Part shown: positions 1-8,703 of the stretch, one piece after another
How positions within the stretch are numbered: the first letter of the stretch is position 1
Layout: every line of letters starts with the position of its first letter
Assembly: GCF_008630915.1 (NCBI RefSeq)
Contig: NZ_CP043909.1
Location: 1,302,001 to 1,366,000, forward strand
Direction: 5' to 3'
Length of the DNA stretch: 64,000 bases
Source: Acinetobacter suaedae
Lineage (GTDB): Bacteria > Pseudomonadota > Gammaproteobacteria > Pseudomonadales > Moraxellaceae
Notes under the pieces: generated by a model
Database searches by the model: none
Told to the model about the DNA's origin: nothing
Seen by the model: the letters and a program-made list of their open reading frames with translations, nothing else
Program-made: the position numbers and the translations under genes

Positions 1-15
1 TGAGGAAAGGCCACC

Positions 16-1392
16 ATGCACAACGATAAAATGCACAGTGAACCTCGTGCAACCGTTTCAGCGGAACATCAATATTTAGGAATGAATAAAAACATCATTT
101 ATGGACTGCAACATGTGCTGACGATGTATGGTGGAATTATTGCACCACCCATCATTATTGGTGCTGCCGCAGGTTTAGATGCCTCGGAAATAGGTTTATT
201 GGTTGCTGCTGCGCTCTTTGTCGGAGGCATTGCAACAATGTTACAAACCTTGGGCTTTAAGCATTTCGGTGCAAAACTGCCGATTGTTCAAGGAGTCTCT
301 TTTGCAGGTGTTGCAACAATTTTGGCAATTGTCACCACAGGCGGAGGATTAGCTTCAGCATTTGGCGCAGTCATTGTTGCATCATTGATTGGTTTATTAC
401 TGGCACCATTCTTTTCAAAAATTATTCGGTTTTTCCCTCCTGTGGTGACTGGCTGTGTAATTACCATGATTGGTATTTCTTTATTGCCCGTTGCGATTCG
501 TTGGATGATGGGTGGCAATCCCAAAGCAGAAAATTGGGGCGATCCAGCAAATATTGGTTTAGCTGCGATGACTTTAGCGATTGTCATTATTTTCAGTATG
601 TTAAAAAGTCAGTTAATGCGTCGTCTGGCGATTTTAATTGCGATTGTATTAGGTACGATTATCGCTTCATTGGCTGGTTTTGCAGATTTTTCCAAAGTCG
701 CTAGCGGTTCAATGTTCGCTTTTCCTCATATCTTCCATTTCGGGATGCCTGTATTTGAATTTACTGCCATTCTTTCTATGGTAATCGTAACCTTAGTCAT
801 TATGACTGAGACTACAGCGGACATTATCGCAATTGGTGAAATTGTTGGAAGCAAAGTTGATTCTAAACGGATTGGAGATGGTCTACGCGCTGATATGTTG
901 TCTAGTGCAGTTGCCCCAATTTTTGGTTCATTTATGCAAACTGCATTTGCACAAAATGTGGGATTAGTTGCAATTACAGGGATTAAAAGCCGTTTTGTGG
1001 TGGCAACCGCTGGAGGGATTCTTGTGGTACTTGGACTATTACCAATCGTTGGGCGTTTAGTGGCTGCTATTCCAATGCCGGTATTAGGTGGAGCCGGTAT
1101 TGTGTTGTTTGGTACAGTGGCCGCAAGTGGTATCCGCACATTGGCAAAAGTTGATTATAACGATCATAAAAATCTGATTATTGTCGCAACCTCATTGGCA
1201 ATTGGAATGATTCCGATTGCAAACAATGAGTTCTATGCACAGTTTCCAAAATGGGTTAGTACGCTATTACATTCTGGAATTAGCTCAGCATGTATCACTG
1301 CCATTTTGCTCAATATTTTATTTAATCATTTACCTTTCGCCAAAAAATCGGTGGAAACAACCACATTACCTATTAATTCTGGCCACTCATAG
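16..1392 (+). CDS. NCS2-family purine (urate/xanthine) permease
   Basis: A 458-residue, very hydrophobic inner-membrane protein with about a dozen membrane segments. The early segment LQHVLTMYGGIIAPPIIIG and the later ETTADIIAIGEIVG stretch are typical of the nucleobase:cation symporter-2 family (UacT, XanP, PbuX types). The start is supported by an AGGAAAGG ribosome site just upstream, and the length is normal for the family. The family imports purine bases with protons. Because urate hydroxylase and ureide genes follow, urate or xanthine is the likeliest substrate, but substrate choice cannot be read from sequence. The promoter lies mostly left of the window. Confidence 0.88.
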   Translation: MHNDKMHSEPRATVSAEHQYLGMNKNIIYGLQHVLTMYGGIIAPPIIIGAAAGLDASEIGLLVAAALFVGGIATMLQTLGFKHFGAKLPIVQGVSFAGVATILAIVTTGGGLASAFGAVIVASLIGLLLAPFFSKIIRFFPPVVTGCVITMIGISLLPVAIRWMMGGNPKAENWGDPANIGLAAMTLAIVIIFSMLKSQLMRRLAILIAIVLGTIIASLAGFADFSKVASGSMFAFPHIFHFGMPVFEFTAILSMVIVTLVIMTETTADIIAIGEIVGSKVDSKRIGDGLRADMLSSAVAPIFGSFMQTAFAQNVGLVAITGIKSRFVVATAGGILVVLGLLPIVGRLVAAIPMPVLGGAGIVLFGTVAASGIRTLAKVDYNDHKNLIIVATSLAIGMIPIANNEFYAQFPKWVSTLLHSGISSACITAILLNILFNHLPFAKKSVETTTLPINSGHS

Positions 1393-1490
1393 CTGTATAG
1401 AAGTGGCTTGATTTTCCAAATCCATCACACGTTTTAAACATCAACCATTAAAAAATTACTTATTCATTTTTGAATAGGTCTAGGGGAGCT

Positions 1491-1509
1491 TTTGATTTTA
1501 AAAATCAAA
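1491..1509. promoter_or_regulatory. 9-bp palindrome upstream of the porin gene
   Basis: TTTGATTTT and AAAATCAAA face each other around a single A, about 70 bases before the porin start. It could be an operator or only an AT-rich palindrome; no regulator can be assigned. Confidence 0.25.
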
Positions 1510-1576
1510 GGTTGGGGCTTTGACGACTTAAAAATGAATTGAGTTGATTTTTTAAATGAATCATTAGGGGAATATT

Positions 1577-2872
1577 ATGAAAAATTTTACTTTGAAATCG
1601 GTGACTCTGCTTATCGCAATGGGGAGCATGGGCCAAGTTTGGGCTGCGGATACGAGCTTGAATGGGCTGTTTAATTTAGGGCAAGACTGCAAAGTGCAAG
1701 ATAATTCAGTTAAATCCGTACAAGAAATGCTGGGTTGTGGAGCGATACATGGCACAGTTAAAACAGCTTATTATTCTTTGAATAATGGTTATTTTGTCAA
1801 TAATCTCAATCAAGATACAGTTTCCATTGGTGGTTATATTAGATATGAAACAGCGCCTTTTTACGGCGTACAAGCAGCCATTGGTTATGATCTGCAACGT
1901 CGTTTAGATGAAAAAAATAAAAATGATGAAGTATCTGAGTTAAAAGAAGATCGTGATGGCTTGGCGGAAGCCTATGTGACTTGGAAAAATGATTTCGCAC
2001 GGGTGACGGTCGGTAATCAGCGTCTTAATTTACCATTTATGGGGGATTATGCAGATCGGCGTATTTTAATGGCTTTGTACCAAGCTGCGGATCTCCAAGT
2101 GGGAAATAACACAGACTTTATACGCTTAACCAAGGTCAATAAATTTAAAAGTTATGCTGATGATGAATTTACCAAAACCACACGTCAAAATCCTAATACT
2201 CAATCAGATGGTGTGTGGTCAGTTGGTGCTGGTAAGAGTTTTGATATCGCCGAAGATAAGAAGCTTAAAGCCCAATTTTGGTATCAAGACTATGATGATT
2301 ACACGCGTTTGATTTATACCCAAGCAGATTTGTCTTTGCCAAAATTGAATTATTCGCCAGAGTTTTCTATGCAATATATTTCGGGTAAAGATCAAGGGAA
2401 AGCTTTGGCTGGAGAGGTAGATAGCCAAATTTTGGGGGTTCAGGCGACGTTTAAAGTTTTGTCAAAAGCAAGTTTGAAAGTGGCCTATAACTATATCAAA
2501 CCAGATAGCGAAAGTTATCTAAATGGTGCTTTATTAACGCCATACGCTACTAAAACTTCTTCAGGTGAAATTTTCGCACAACCTTTTTTTACCAGTACTC
2601 AGGATCTAGGCGCAGGGAATGCTTTTATGACGTCCTTGGAAGGAAAGCTCACAGATCAAGTGATTGCGGGTGCTCGATATTCTTTTATGGATTTGAAAGA
2701 GGCTGATCATGTTGCGAGTCGTAATCAGTCTGAGTATATGGTTTTTGGAATTTATAATTTCACAGGCGCTTTAAAAGGATTTAGTGTGAGTAACTTCTTT
2801 GGTATCCAAACTTCACCACGTTATGAAAAAGACTTTTTACAAAATCGATTTACATTGAGCTATAAGTTTTAA
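1577..2872 (+). CDS. OprD-like outer-membrane porin
   Basis: 431 residues starting with a signal peptide that ends in GQVWAAD. The rest alternates polar and hydrophobic residues as in a beta-barrel, and the last residues, FTLSYKF, end in phenylalanine as in outer-membrane porins. Size and overall pattern fit the OprD/specific-porin superfamily of Acinetobacter and Pseudomonas. It sits 184 bases after the purine permease on the same strand, with its own AGGGG ribosome site, so it may carry purines or ureides across the outer membrane; this is inference from position. A terminator follows it. Confidence 0.8.
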   Translation: MKNFTLKSVTLLIAMGSMGQVWAADTSLNGLFNLGQDCKVQDNSVKSVQEMLGCGAIHGTVKTAYYSLNNGYFVNNLNQDTVSIGGYIRYETAPFYGVQAAIGYDLQRRLDEKNKNDEVSELKEDRDGLAEAYVTWKNDFARVTVGNQRLNLPFMGDYADRRILMALYQAADLQVGNNTDFIRLTKVNKFKSYADDEFTKTTRQNPNTQSDGVWSVGAGKSFDIAEDKKLKAQFWYQDYDDYTRLIYTQADLSLPKLNYSPEFSMQYISGKDQGKALAGEVDSQILGVQATFKVLSKASLKVAYNYIKPDSESYLNGALLTPYATKTSSGEIFAQPFFTSTQDLGAGNAFMTSLEGKLTDQVIAGARYSFMDLKEADHVASRNQSEYMVFGIYNFTGALKGFSVSNFFGIQTSPRYEKDFLQNRFTLSYKF

Positions 2873-2891
2873 AGTCTGCTTTATTCCAATT

Positions 2892-2920
2892 GCCTATTTC
2901 AGCTATGAAATGGGCTTTTT
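2892..2920 (+). terminator. Rho-independent terminator of the porin gene
   Basis: GCCTATTTC pairs with GAAATGGGC (one G-U pair) around a 6-base loop and is followed by five T. It lies 20 bases after the porin stop. Confidence 0.75.
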
Positions 2921-2958
2921 ATTAGTTTTATAAGTTTGCTTGATTAAATTATTTAGAT

Positions 2959-2983
2959 AAAAAAAGCCCCCATTGAAGGGGGG
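2959..2983 (-). terminator. Rho-independent terminator of hpxO
   Basis: On the minus strand a run of C pairs with a run of G around a 6-base loop and is followed by a run of seven T. It lies about 20 bases past the hpxO stop and separates it from the convergent porin gene. Confidence 0.75.
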
Positions 2984-3001
2984 AGTTAAAACTTTATGTT
3001 A

Positions 3002-4159
3002 TTAATCTAAAGGATTTCCCACAATATTGCTAATAATTCCTTGCATGATGTGCGAACCTTGTTCTGTATAGAGTGATTGATACCACTCTTCAGTCACTTT
3101 TTGATCTTTCATATGCGTTACATCACAACGCTTACGAGCACGTAATACCATTTCTTTGGTTCGGTCATTACGTTTGTTCTGGTATCTTTCTAGTGCATCA
3201 CTTAGCCCAAAAGTATTTATTTGCAAAGCACGTGCCAAGTAAATAGCATCTTCCATTGCTTGGCAACCGCCTTGCCCAATGTCTGGGGTGGTACTGTGTG
3301 CTGCATCGCCAAGTAAAACGGCACGACCTTTATAAAAATTCATAAAAGGTTCAATATCATGGATTTCAACGCGATTGGTTTTTTGCTCATCTAAACGATC
3401 AATCAGTTGATGCACAGGTGGACACCAATCTTTGAAATATTTTTTCAGCTCAGTTTTATATTGATCACGTTGATTGGGTAGACCTGCTTCTATAGGCACA
3501 TCAAAAAAGAAATAGAAACGATTTTGTGCTACAGGCATAAGTGAGACACGTTTTCCTTCACCGACATAGGTTGTCCATTGTTGCGCTGGTGCAATTTTTT
3601 CATCAATTTCAACTAGCCCATTCCAATTGACATAACCAGCATAACGTCGTTCAACTTGATGGCCGAGTACAAACTTGCGTGTGATGGAGTGGGTTCCATC
3701 CGCACCAATTAATAGATCAGCTTGAATCTCGGAACCATCGGCAAAACGAATGCTGACATATTCAGACTGATTTTCAATCTCGGTCATTCTCATGCCTAGT
3801 TTAATATTTTCTAAGCCAAATGTTTGCATGAGCAGGCGTTGTAAATCTGCACGTGCAACAGGGTAGGCACGTTGTCCAACTTCTTTGTATAAAGGAGTTA
3901 AACTAAATTGAGTCATGGTTTGACAAGTGAGACCATCGATATAGGAAAGAGACTCCATTTCTCCGCCTAAAGCTTGAATTTGATCAGTCAAACCAAGGTA
4001 ATTTAGACATTTAACGCCGTTCGACCATAGTGATATTGCTGCGCCTACCGGTAAAATTTCTGCTGCTTGTTCATAAATCGTGACTTGATGTCCAAATTTT
4101 TTTAAAGCGATACCAGCAGTTAAACCGCCCATACCTGCACCTACAATCGCAATATTCAT
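3002..4159 (-). CDS. hpxO: FAD-dependent urate hydroxylase
   Basis: 385-residue flavoprotein monooxygenase that turns urate into 5-hydroxyisourate with NADH and oxygen. The N-terminal FAD dinucleotide motif GAGMGG is at residues 7-12. The mid-protein ADGTHS motif and the C-terminal [15 protein letters not shown] flavin motif are in the expected order for class A monooxygenases. Long stretches such as [17 protein letters not shown] and [10 protein letters not shown] match the Klebsiella HpxO as I recall it, so this is more specific than a generic salicylate-hydroxylase-like call. The next enzymes, 5-hydroxyisourate hydrolase and OHCU decarboxylase, are not in this window. A GntR-type operator lies about 80 bases upstream of the start. 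Confidence 0.9.
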   Translation of the reverse strand: MNIAIVGAGMGGLTAGIALKKFGHQVTIYEQAAEILPVGAAISLWSNGVKCLNYLGLTDQIQALGGEMESLSYIDGLTCQTMTQFSLTPLYKEVGQRAYPVARADLQRLLMQTFGLENIKLGMRMTEIENQSEYVSIRFADGSEIQADLLIGADGTHSITRKFVLGHQVERRYAGYVNWNGLVEIDEKIAPAQQWTTYVGEGKRVSLMPVAQNRFYFFFDVPIEAGLPNQRDQYKTELKKYFKDWCPPVHQLIDRLDEQKTNRVEIHDIEPFMNFYKGRAVLLGDAAHSTTPDIGQGGCQAMEDAIYLARALQINTFGLSDALERYQNKRNDRTKEMVLRARKRCDVTHMKDQKVTEEWYQSLYTEQGSHIMQGIISNIVGNPLD

Positions 4160-4236
4160 CTTTTAGACCCTAATTTTAGAACTATAAATTTCTAATAAGT
4201 CTTAAGCGAGAATTGTGCCAATTTTATTTGGTGGTT

Positions 4237-4255
4237 TAACAGGTCATACCAGTTA
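4237..4255. promoter_or_regulatory. Putative GntR/FCD operator upstream of hpxO
   Basis: TAACAGGTCATACCAGTTA contains the core GGT-CAT-ACC, which fits the GGT-N3-ACC class of FadR/FCD operators. Almost the same 19-mer occurs upstream of the allantoicase gene (5144-5162), with differences only at the central T/G position and the last base. Both sites flank the GntR gene, which makes that protein the likely binder. Confidence 0.65.
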
Positions 4256-4338
4256 TTATGCGCTATGAAGAAGCGGAAATAAGATGAGTGTTTCGATGTG
4301 GTTCAAAGTTTGAGTTAAAGTGGTGCATGGGTATTTTA

Positions 4339-5055
4339 TCAAGACTCATGACGAGAAAAATAAACACCAGCACGTTGAGCAGCGCCAATAATATGTGCCT
4401 GCATTGCCTTTTCAGCCGCTAAAGCATCTTGTTTAAAGAGTGCCTGTAAAATCGCATCATGTTCTTTTATGGTTTTAAATGCTAAATTTGGTTGAACAAA
4501 AGGAAGAATCTGACTTTTCTTAATCCATTCATTATGCATTTTAAGTGTTTGAATGATCGACTGATTATGACTTAAATCAATGATATGTTGATGAAATGCA
4601 TAATCAAATTCAGAAGCAGCTTGCCAATTTTGTTGCAAAATTGCATTTGAGAGCGCTTCATAGTGTTGTTTTAAAATTAATTTATCTTGTTCAGTTAGAT
4701 ATTCACATGCCAGCAGGGCGCAAAACCCTTCAAGTACGTAGCGTAATTGATAAAAATCTTTTAAAGAAATGCGATGTTCACCTTCCCATTGTTCTGCTGC
4801 TTTACTGTGTTGTGAGATGACATACACCCCTTTACCAGCCTTGATTTCTAATAGACCTAAAGCGGCAAGGCGGGTCAAAGCTTCACGCAGAGAAGCGCGG
4901 CTAATTCCTAATTGCGTGGCAAGATCACGTTGAGAGGGTAATGCAGAACCAATTGCATAAGTACCTTCCTGAATGCGTTGATGAATGACTTCCACTGCTT
5001 GCTCAGTCACTTGAGATGATTTTCCATTGAGCATTGCTTGTGGACTCATAAACAT
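4339..5055 (-). CDS. GntR-family (FadR/FCD subfamily) regulator of purine/ureide genes
   Basis: 238 residues. The N-terminal winged helix-turn-helix is visible as GSALPSQRDLATQLGISRASLREALTRL at about residues 37-64, and an all-helical FCD ligand-binding domain follows, with FHQHIIDLSHNQ and HDAILQALFKQDALAAEKAMQAHI. The gene lies between hpxO and the divergent allantoicase gene. The start is the first ATG after AGGA; a second in-frame ATG two codons later is possible. By position it probably responds to a purine or ureide intermediate such as allantoin or urate. The ligand and the direction of control are unknown. Confidence 0.88.
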   Translation of the reverse strand: MFMSPQAMLNGKSSQVTEQAVEVIHQRIQEGTYAIGSALPSQRDLATQLGISRASLREALTRLAALGLLEIKAGKGVYVISQHSKAAEQWEGEHRISLKDFYQLRYVLEGFCALLACEYLTEQDKLILKQHYEALSNAILQQNWQAASEFDYAFHQHIIDLSHNQSIIQTLKMHNEWIKKSQILPFVQPNLAFKTIKEHDAILQALFKQDALAAEKAMQAHIIGAAQRAGVYFSRHES

Positions 5056-5143
5056 CGTTTCCTAAAAATAAAATGAACAATTTGATTCTACACAAAATTT
5101 ATAAATTTAAATTGCTTCAAAGCTAAAATTAGATAATTATTTA

Positions 5144-5162
5144 TAACAGGTCAGACCAGTTG
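5144..5162. promoter_or_regulatory. Putative GntR/FCD operator upstream of allantoicase
   Basis: TAACAGGTCAGACCAGTTG with core GGT-CAG-ACC sits between the divergent gntR and allantoicase genes, 54 bases before the allantoicase start. It pairs with the copy at 4237-4255. A regulator bound here could control both divergent promoters. Confidence 0.65.
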
Positions 5163-5215
5163 GACTGGATTTTGCATAGAATGAACCATATGAAAATGTT
5201 TTGTAGGATTGATTA

Positions 5216-6220
5216 ATGACGGTGCATATTGCCAAAGTAGTAGCTTTGCCAGATAACTTACAGGGTTTAACCAATTTAGCTGATGCGCGCATTGGCGCGA
5301 GCATTGTGTCTTGCTCTGATGAGTTTTTTGCAAGTGCGGAAAGAATGTTACAACCAGAACCTGCAAAATTCATCGAAGGCAAGTTCGATGATCATGGGAA
5401 ATGGATGGATGGATGGGAAACACGTCGTAAGCGTGAAGCAGGATACGATTGGTGTATTGTGCGTTTGGGTGTAACTGGAAAAGTTTCAGGTTTTGATCTC
5501 GATACTTCTTTTTTCACAGGGAATTATCCTGCTTCTGCATCGATTGAAGGGTGTTATGCACCTGATGATCAACTGGAAAATATCACTTGGATTCCATTGT
5601 TAGAAAACTCGGTTTTGTCTCCAGATCATCATCATTTTTTTAGTTGTGAAGTACATAAAATCAGCCACATTCGACTTAATATTTTCCCTGATGGCGGTGT
5701 TGCTCGTTTACGTGTTTATGGCAATGTTGTACTGGAAAATATAGATTCAACCCAACAAATTGATCTGATTGGTTTGAAAAATGGAGGGCGTATTGTTGCA
5801 TTTAGTGATGCGCACTATGGGCATCCGAATAATTTACTCAGCCCAGATCGCGGCATCAATATGGGAGATGGTTGGGAAACCAAGCGCCGTCGTGAACCTG
5901 GTTTTGACTGGTGCGTTATTGCCTTAGGTCAAGCGGGGCACGTAGAAAAAATAGAAATTGATACAGCACATTTTAAGGGTAATTTTCCTGCTTTTTGTTC
6001 GATACAAGCTGCTTATGTTGAGGATGCTACGGATGCTCAGTTGATTCCTCAGAGTATGTTTTGGCCTTTTGTGTTAGAGCAGCAACCGTTATCAATGGAT
6101 GCGATTCATGCATATATTGCCGAAATTTTGCAGCATCAAAAAGTGAACTATATTCGTGTCAATATGATCCCAGATGGTGGAATTAGTCGGATTCGCTTGT
6201 GGGGCAAAATCACAGAATGA
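5216..6220 (+). CDS. alc: Allantoicase
   Basis: 334 residues that hydrolyse allantoate to ureidoglycolate and urea. The family is built from two tandem repeats, and they are plain here: DGWETRRKREAGYDWCIVRLG in the first half and DGWETKRRREPGFDWCVIALG in the second. FPDGGVARLRVYG and IPDGGISRIRLWG close the two halves. The length is typical. AGGA seven bases before the ATG supports this start. A GntR-type operator lies in its promoter region. The next pathway enzyme, ureidoglycolate lyase, follows on the same strand after a repeat element, and allantoinase is encoded 7 kb away at 13045-14004. Confidence 0.93.
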   Translation: MTVHIAKVVALPDNLQGLTNLADARIGASIVSCSDEFFASAERMLQPEPAKFIEGKFDDHGKWMDGWETRRKREAGYDWCIVRLGVTGKVSGFDLDTSFFTGNYPASASIEGCYAPDDQLENITWIPLLENSVLSPDHHHFFSCEVHKISHIRLNIFPDGGVARLRVYGNVVLENIDSTQQIDLIGLKNGGRIVAFSDAHYGHPNNLLSPDRGINMGDGWETKRRREPGFDWCVIALGQAGHVEKIEIDTAHFKGNFPAFCSIQAAYVEDATDAQLIPQSMFWPFVLEQQPLSMDAIHAYIAEILQHQKVNYIRVNMIPDGGISRIRLWGKITE

Positions 6221-6290
6221 AATTGTTTCTTCAGTAATGAGCATGGTCATATAAGTTTTGATAAAACAGATCATTTTTAAATTGGTATTT

Positions 6291-6385
6291 GCTTACTTTT
6301 GAAAGATCAAAAGTAACAAAAATCTTTTGTTAGGCTGATGGCACATCCTTGATGCCACAGCCTAACGGGCGGCATCCATGCCGCC
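6291..6385. repeat. Structured dispersed repeat, copy 1
   Basis: Three hairpins in series: TTACTTTTGA/TCAAAAGTAA (6293-6302 with 6307-6316), then GTTAGGCTG...CAGCCTAAC enclosing TGGCA/TGCCA, then GGCGGCAT/ATGCCGCC. A second copy with the same architecture lies at 12890-12982, and the stem differences are compensatory. It sits between allantoicase and ureidoglycolate lyase. It resembles the REP-like intergenic repeats of Acinetobacter; its function is unknown. Confidence 0.75.
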
Positions 6386-6475
6386 TAGCTCGATAGCAAA
6401 TGTTCATTATGCATTGGATTAGAGAAGAACAATCTACGAAGTTTCGTTCTGCTAAAATAAAGTGAAGTTCAATAT

Positions 6476-7006
6476 ATGAGAAAAAACATCCAAATTCAGC
6501 CTTTAACTCAAGAGAGTTTTTCCGCTTTTGGTGATGTGATTGAAAAAGAAAATCATGATTTTTTTTCGATTAACCAAGGTTTAACGCAGCGCTATCATGC
6601 ATTATCAGTTGCTCAAATTACTGGTGATCACGTTACTGTGGGGATGAGTATTTTTCATAACTTATGTGCAACACAGATTCCGTTTAAAATAGTTATGCTT
6701 GAACGTCATCCTTACGGCTCACAATCGTTCATTCCATTACAACAACAAAAATTTATCATTATTGTGGCTTTACCTTTGGATCACTCACAACCAGATGAAC
6801 AGCAAATCTATGCCTTTCTAAGTAATGGTAAGCAGGGTATTACCTATCGCCAAGGGGTTTGGCATCATCCATTAATTACTTTAGAAGCTGAAAGTGATTT
6901 TTTAGTGGTGGATCGTATTGGTGGTGGACAAAATTGTGATGTACATCATCTGGTTGAACCGAAGTGGATTATTGAACAGAAACAGTCAGAGATTTCAAGT
7001 CTCTGA
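6476..7006 (+). CDS. allA: Ureidoglycolate lyase
   Basis: 176 residues, the normal length for AllA. It splits ureidoglycolate into glyoxylate and urea. The family is recognised from IQPLTQESFSAFGDVIE at the N-terminus, from SQSFIPLQQQKFIIIVALP in the middle and from GKQGITYRQGVWHHPLITL, which carries the conserved GV(W)HHP segment of the cupin fold. It follows allantoicase on the same strand, with a 255-base gap that holds a repeat, so it may have its own promoter. The ribosome site is weak (AAGTGAAG). No urease is seen in the window to use the urea produced. Confidence 0.9.
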   Translation: MRKNIQIQPLTQESFSAFGDVIEKENHDFFSINQGLTQRYHALSVAQITGDHVTVGMSIFHNLCATQIPFKIVMLERHPYGSQSFIPLQQQKFIIIVALPLDHSQPDEQQIYAFLSNGKQGITYRQGVWHHPLITLEAESDFLVVDRIGGGQNCDVHHLVEPKWIIEQKQSEISSL

Positions 7007-7018
7007 CCGCAAAGTTAC

Positions 7019-8032
7019 TTAATATTTCCCTTTAAAATTTGCACTAATTCTTTGTTTTAGATATTCCTTTGCCGTGATTGCTGGATATTTCTTTTGCGGA
7101 CTTTCGATGATCACATCTTCATTGGCTTGACAGAAGAATGCCAAACTATAACGTGCGCCTTGATATTCATGGGCTTCAGGATTTTTAACGCGATGAAAAT
7201 TTGATGGAAGTTGATCATCACTCCAGCGCATCAACATATCACCAATATTACAAGTGATTACATCATCACGCGGTTCAATACTTGTCCATTGTTGTTGGTC
7301 CATGTCTTTACCAGGACAAACTTGCAGACCACCTTGGCCTTTGCGCTGAAATAGTAAGGTTAAGCAATCAAAATCGGTATGTGCACCAGCACGCCATAAC
7401 CCCAGTTGATCTTTGATGGCTGGATCAATTGCATAATAGTGCAGCATCCGGAGTGTACTTTGATAAGTTTCTTGATCAGGATCATGTGCTAGCGTAAAGA
7501 AATTATCTGCGAATCCAAGTTTGTAAGCAAAGCAAGATAATATTTTCATACCCACTTGCCAGCATGCTTTTTCAAACTCAAGCATTGTGGTCTTAAATGT
7601 TGGTAATTCTTGTTCGCTGGGATACAACCCCATCATTCTTGGGCGCGTAATTTGATAGGATTCTTTCTGATCGGGCGTACTTGTAGATGGGCGAATTTGA
7701 GCTTTACTTTCCCAGCCAGCATTTCGATTCAAAGGGTATTGGGATTTGATATGTGTAGGTAGCTCAAAAAACTTTTTTGTCATTTCAAAAGCATTTTGAA
7801 TTTGTTCTAAATTAATCCCGTGATTTGAAACTTGAAAAAAACCAATATCAGTTGCCGCAGACCAAAGCTGTTCTGCAATTTCATATTTACGATCTTCAAA
7901 GTTGGAAAGATCAATGATACGAACTTCTCTTTCAAAAGTTTCTTGACCCAAAGCCCCCATACGTGCTTCTTTTTGCAGCTCTTCTAAACTGTAATTATTT
8001 TCAGCTAAATTGGTCATGTTCGCGCTATTCAT
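7019..8032 (-). CDS. Isopenicillin-N-synthase-like 2-oxoglutarate/Fe(II) oxygenase
   Basis: 337 residues. An N-terminal DIOX_N-like region is followed by a double-stranded beta-helix core. The iron triad is visible as H218-x-D220 (GAHTDFDCL) and H280 (NFHRV), with the 2-oxoglutarate-binding R294-x-S296 (ARYSL). GAGGTG six bases before the ATG supports the start. It converges on allA with a 12-base gap. The substrate is unknown. Similar oxygenases sit beside 8-oxoguanine-deaminase-like genes in Pseudomonas (the PA0142-PA0148 area, from memory), so oxidation of a purine or its breakdown product is a reasonable guess. Antibiotic synthesis is not implied. Confidence 0.82.
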   Translation of the reverse strand: MNSANMTNLAENNYSLEELQKEARMGALGQETFEREVRIIDLSNFEDRKYEIAEQLWSAATDIGFFQVSNHGINLEQIQNAFEMTKKFFELPTHIKSQYPLNRNAGWESKAQIRPSTSTPDQKESYQITRPRMMGLYPSEQELPTFKTTMLEFEKACWQVGMKILSCFAYKLGFADNFFTLAHDPDQETYQSTLRMLHYYAIDPAIKDQLGLWRAGAHTDFDCLTLLFQRKGQGGLQVCPGKDMDQQQWTSIEPRDDVITCNIGDMLMRWSDDQLPSNFHRVKNPEAHEYQGARYSLAFFCQANEDVIIESPQKKYPAITAKEYLKQRISANFKGKY

Positions 8033-8058
8033 ATTTCACCTCAATTGTTGAATAAACC

Positions 8059-8096
8059 ATGACCCAATCAAATTGAATGAAAGGCGACTGGGTCAT
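8059..8096. promoter_or_regulatory. Hairpin in the leader of the oxygenase gene
   Basis: ATGACCCAATC pairs with GACTGGGTCAT (10 of 11 pairs), with a 16-base loop. On the plus strand it runs into six T. On the minus strand it lies about 27 bases upstream of the oxygenase start, so it may be part of its 5' leader or an operator. Confidence 0.4.
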
Positions 8097-8540
8097 TTTT
8101 TCAAAAAAGAGCAACACATCCTAAATAAATAGAATGTGAGCTTATTTCTGAGCAATGACCCACATATATTGTTTAAATATATGCTGAACGCTTCTACTCC
8201 GACAAATCAATATAAGCATTTTTTATACCAATCTAAAAAGAGATTAATTTATGACCTTGATGTATATAAAATATGAGAAATAATATTGACCAATACAGAA
8301 TATTTGAATGTCTAAAATTATAGTTTAATATTTGATCCTTTTTTGTGCATGTTATGGTTTAAAAATGGTGCATTTTATTTGTCTATCTAAAATTATTCAA
8401 AATTAAAAGTAATGTTAATACAAAATAGATGGCTGATGTGAAATTAAAAGAAAAAATATTAGCCTATCTTTATGAAATATATCGATTAAATAAATGCTGG
8501 CATGGTGTTTGCTAAATCATAACTGAGTATAAGCGGTTAG
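8097..8540. other. AT-rich intergenic stretch without recognisable gene
   Basis: About 440 bases between the divergent oxygenase and ABC-transporter genes. The sequence is strongly AT-rich and has no open frame with a convincing ribosome site. It must hold the promoters of both flanking units, but I cannot place them with confidence. Confidence 0.6.
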
Positions 8541-8703
8541 TGTGTATTACACATGGGACATTGCTCTACAGCGTTAGCTGTTCCTCTTTTGGGGACAAAG
8601 TCATTTCAGGGCTTTGAGAGAATCTGTGTGCCTTTTTACATTCGATTTTTATTCCCCTAAAAGAACAGTGAAATGAGTTCAAACATATTTAGGGGTCTTA
8701 CTT
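8541..8703 (+). promoter_or_regulatory. Structured 5' leader, riboswitch candidate (possibly xanthine/NMT1 type)
   Basis: Four hairpins precede the ABC substrate-binding gene. TGTGT/ACACA lies at 8541-8553. A compact element, GGGA/TCCT, encloses ACAGC-GTTA-GCTGT at 8555-8585 with a nine-base one-sided bulge. CTCT/AGAG encloses CAAAG/CTTTG at 8584-8620. Last, CCCCTAAA (8654-8661) pairs perfectly with TTTAGGGG (8688-8695) and encloses GAAC/GTTC. The last helix hides AGGGG, the only Shine-Dalgarno sequence of the gene that starts at 8704. Such a platform is typical of translational riboswitches. The downstream gene type and the purine context suggest the NMT1 (xanthine) class, but I did not confirm its consensus. 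Confidence 0.4.

Noticed and set aside
8157..8300. Short ATG-started frames in the AT-rich gap
   Set aside because: The longest are only about ten codons, without ribosome sites or conserved features.
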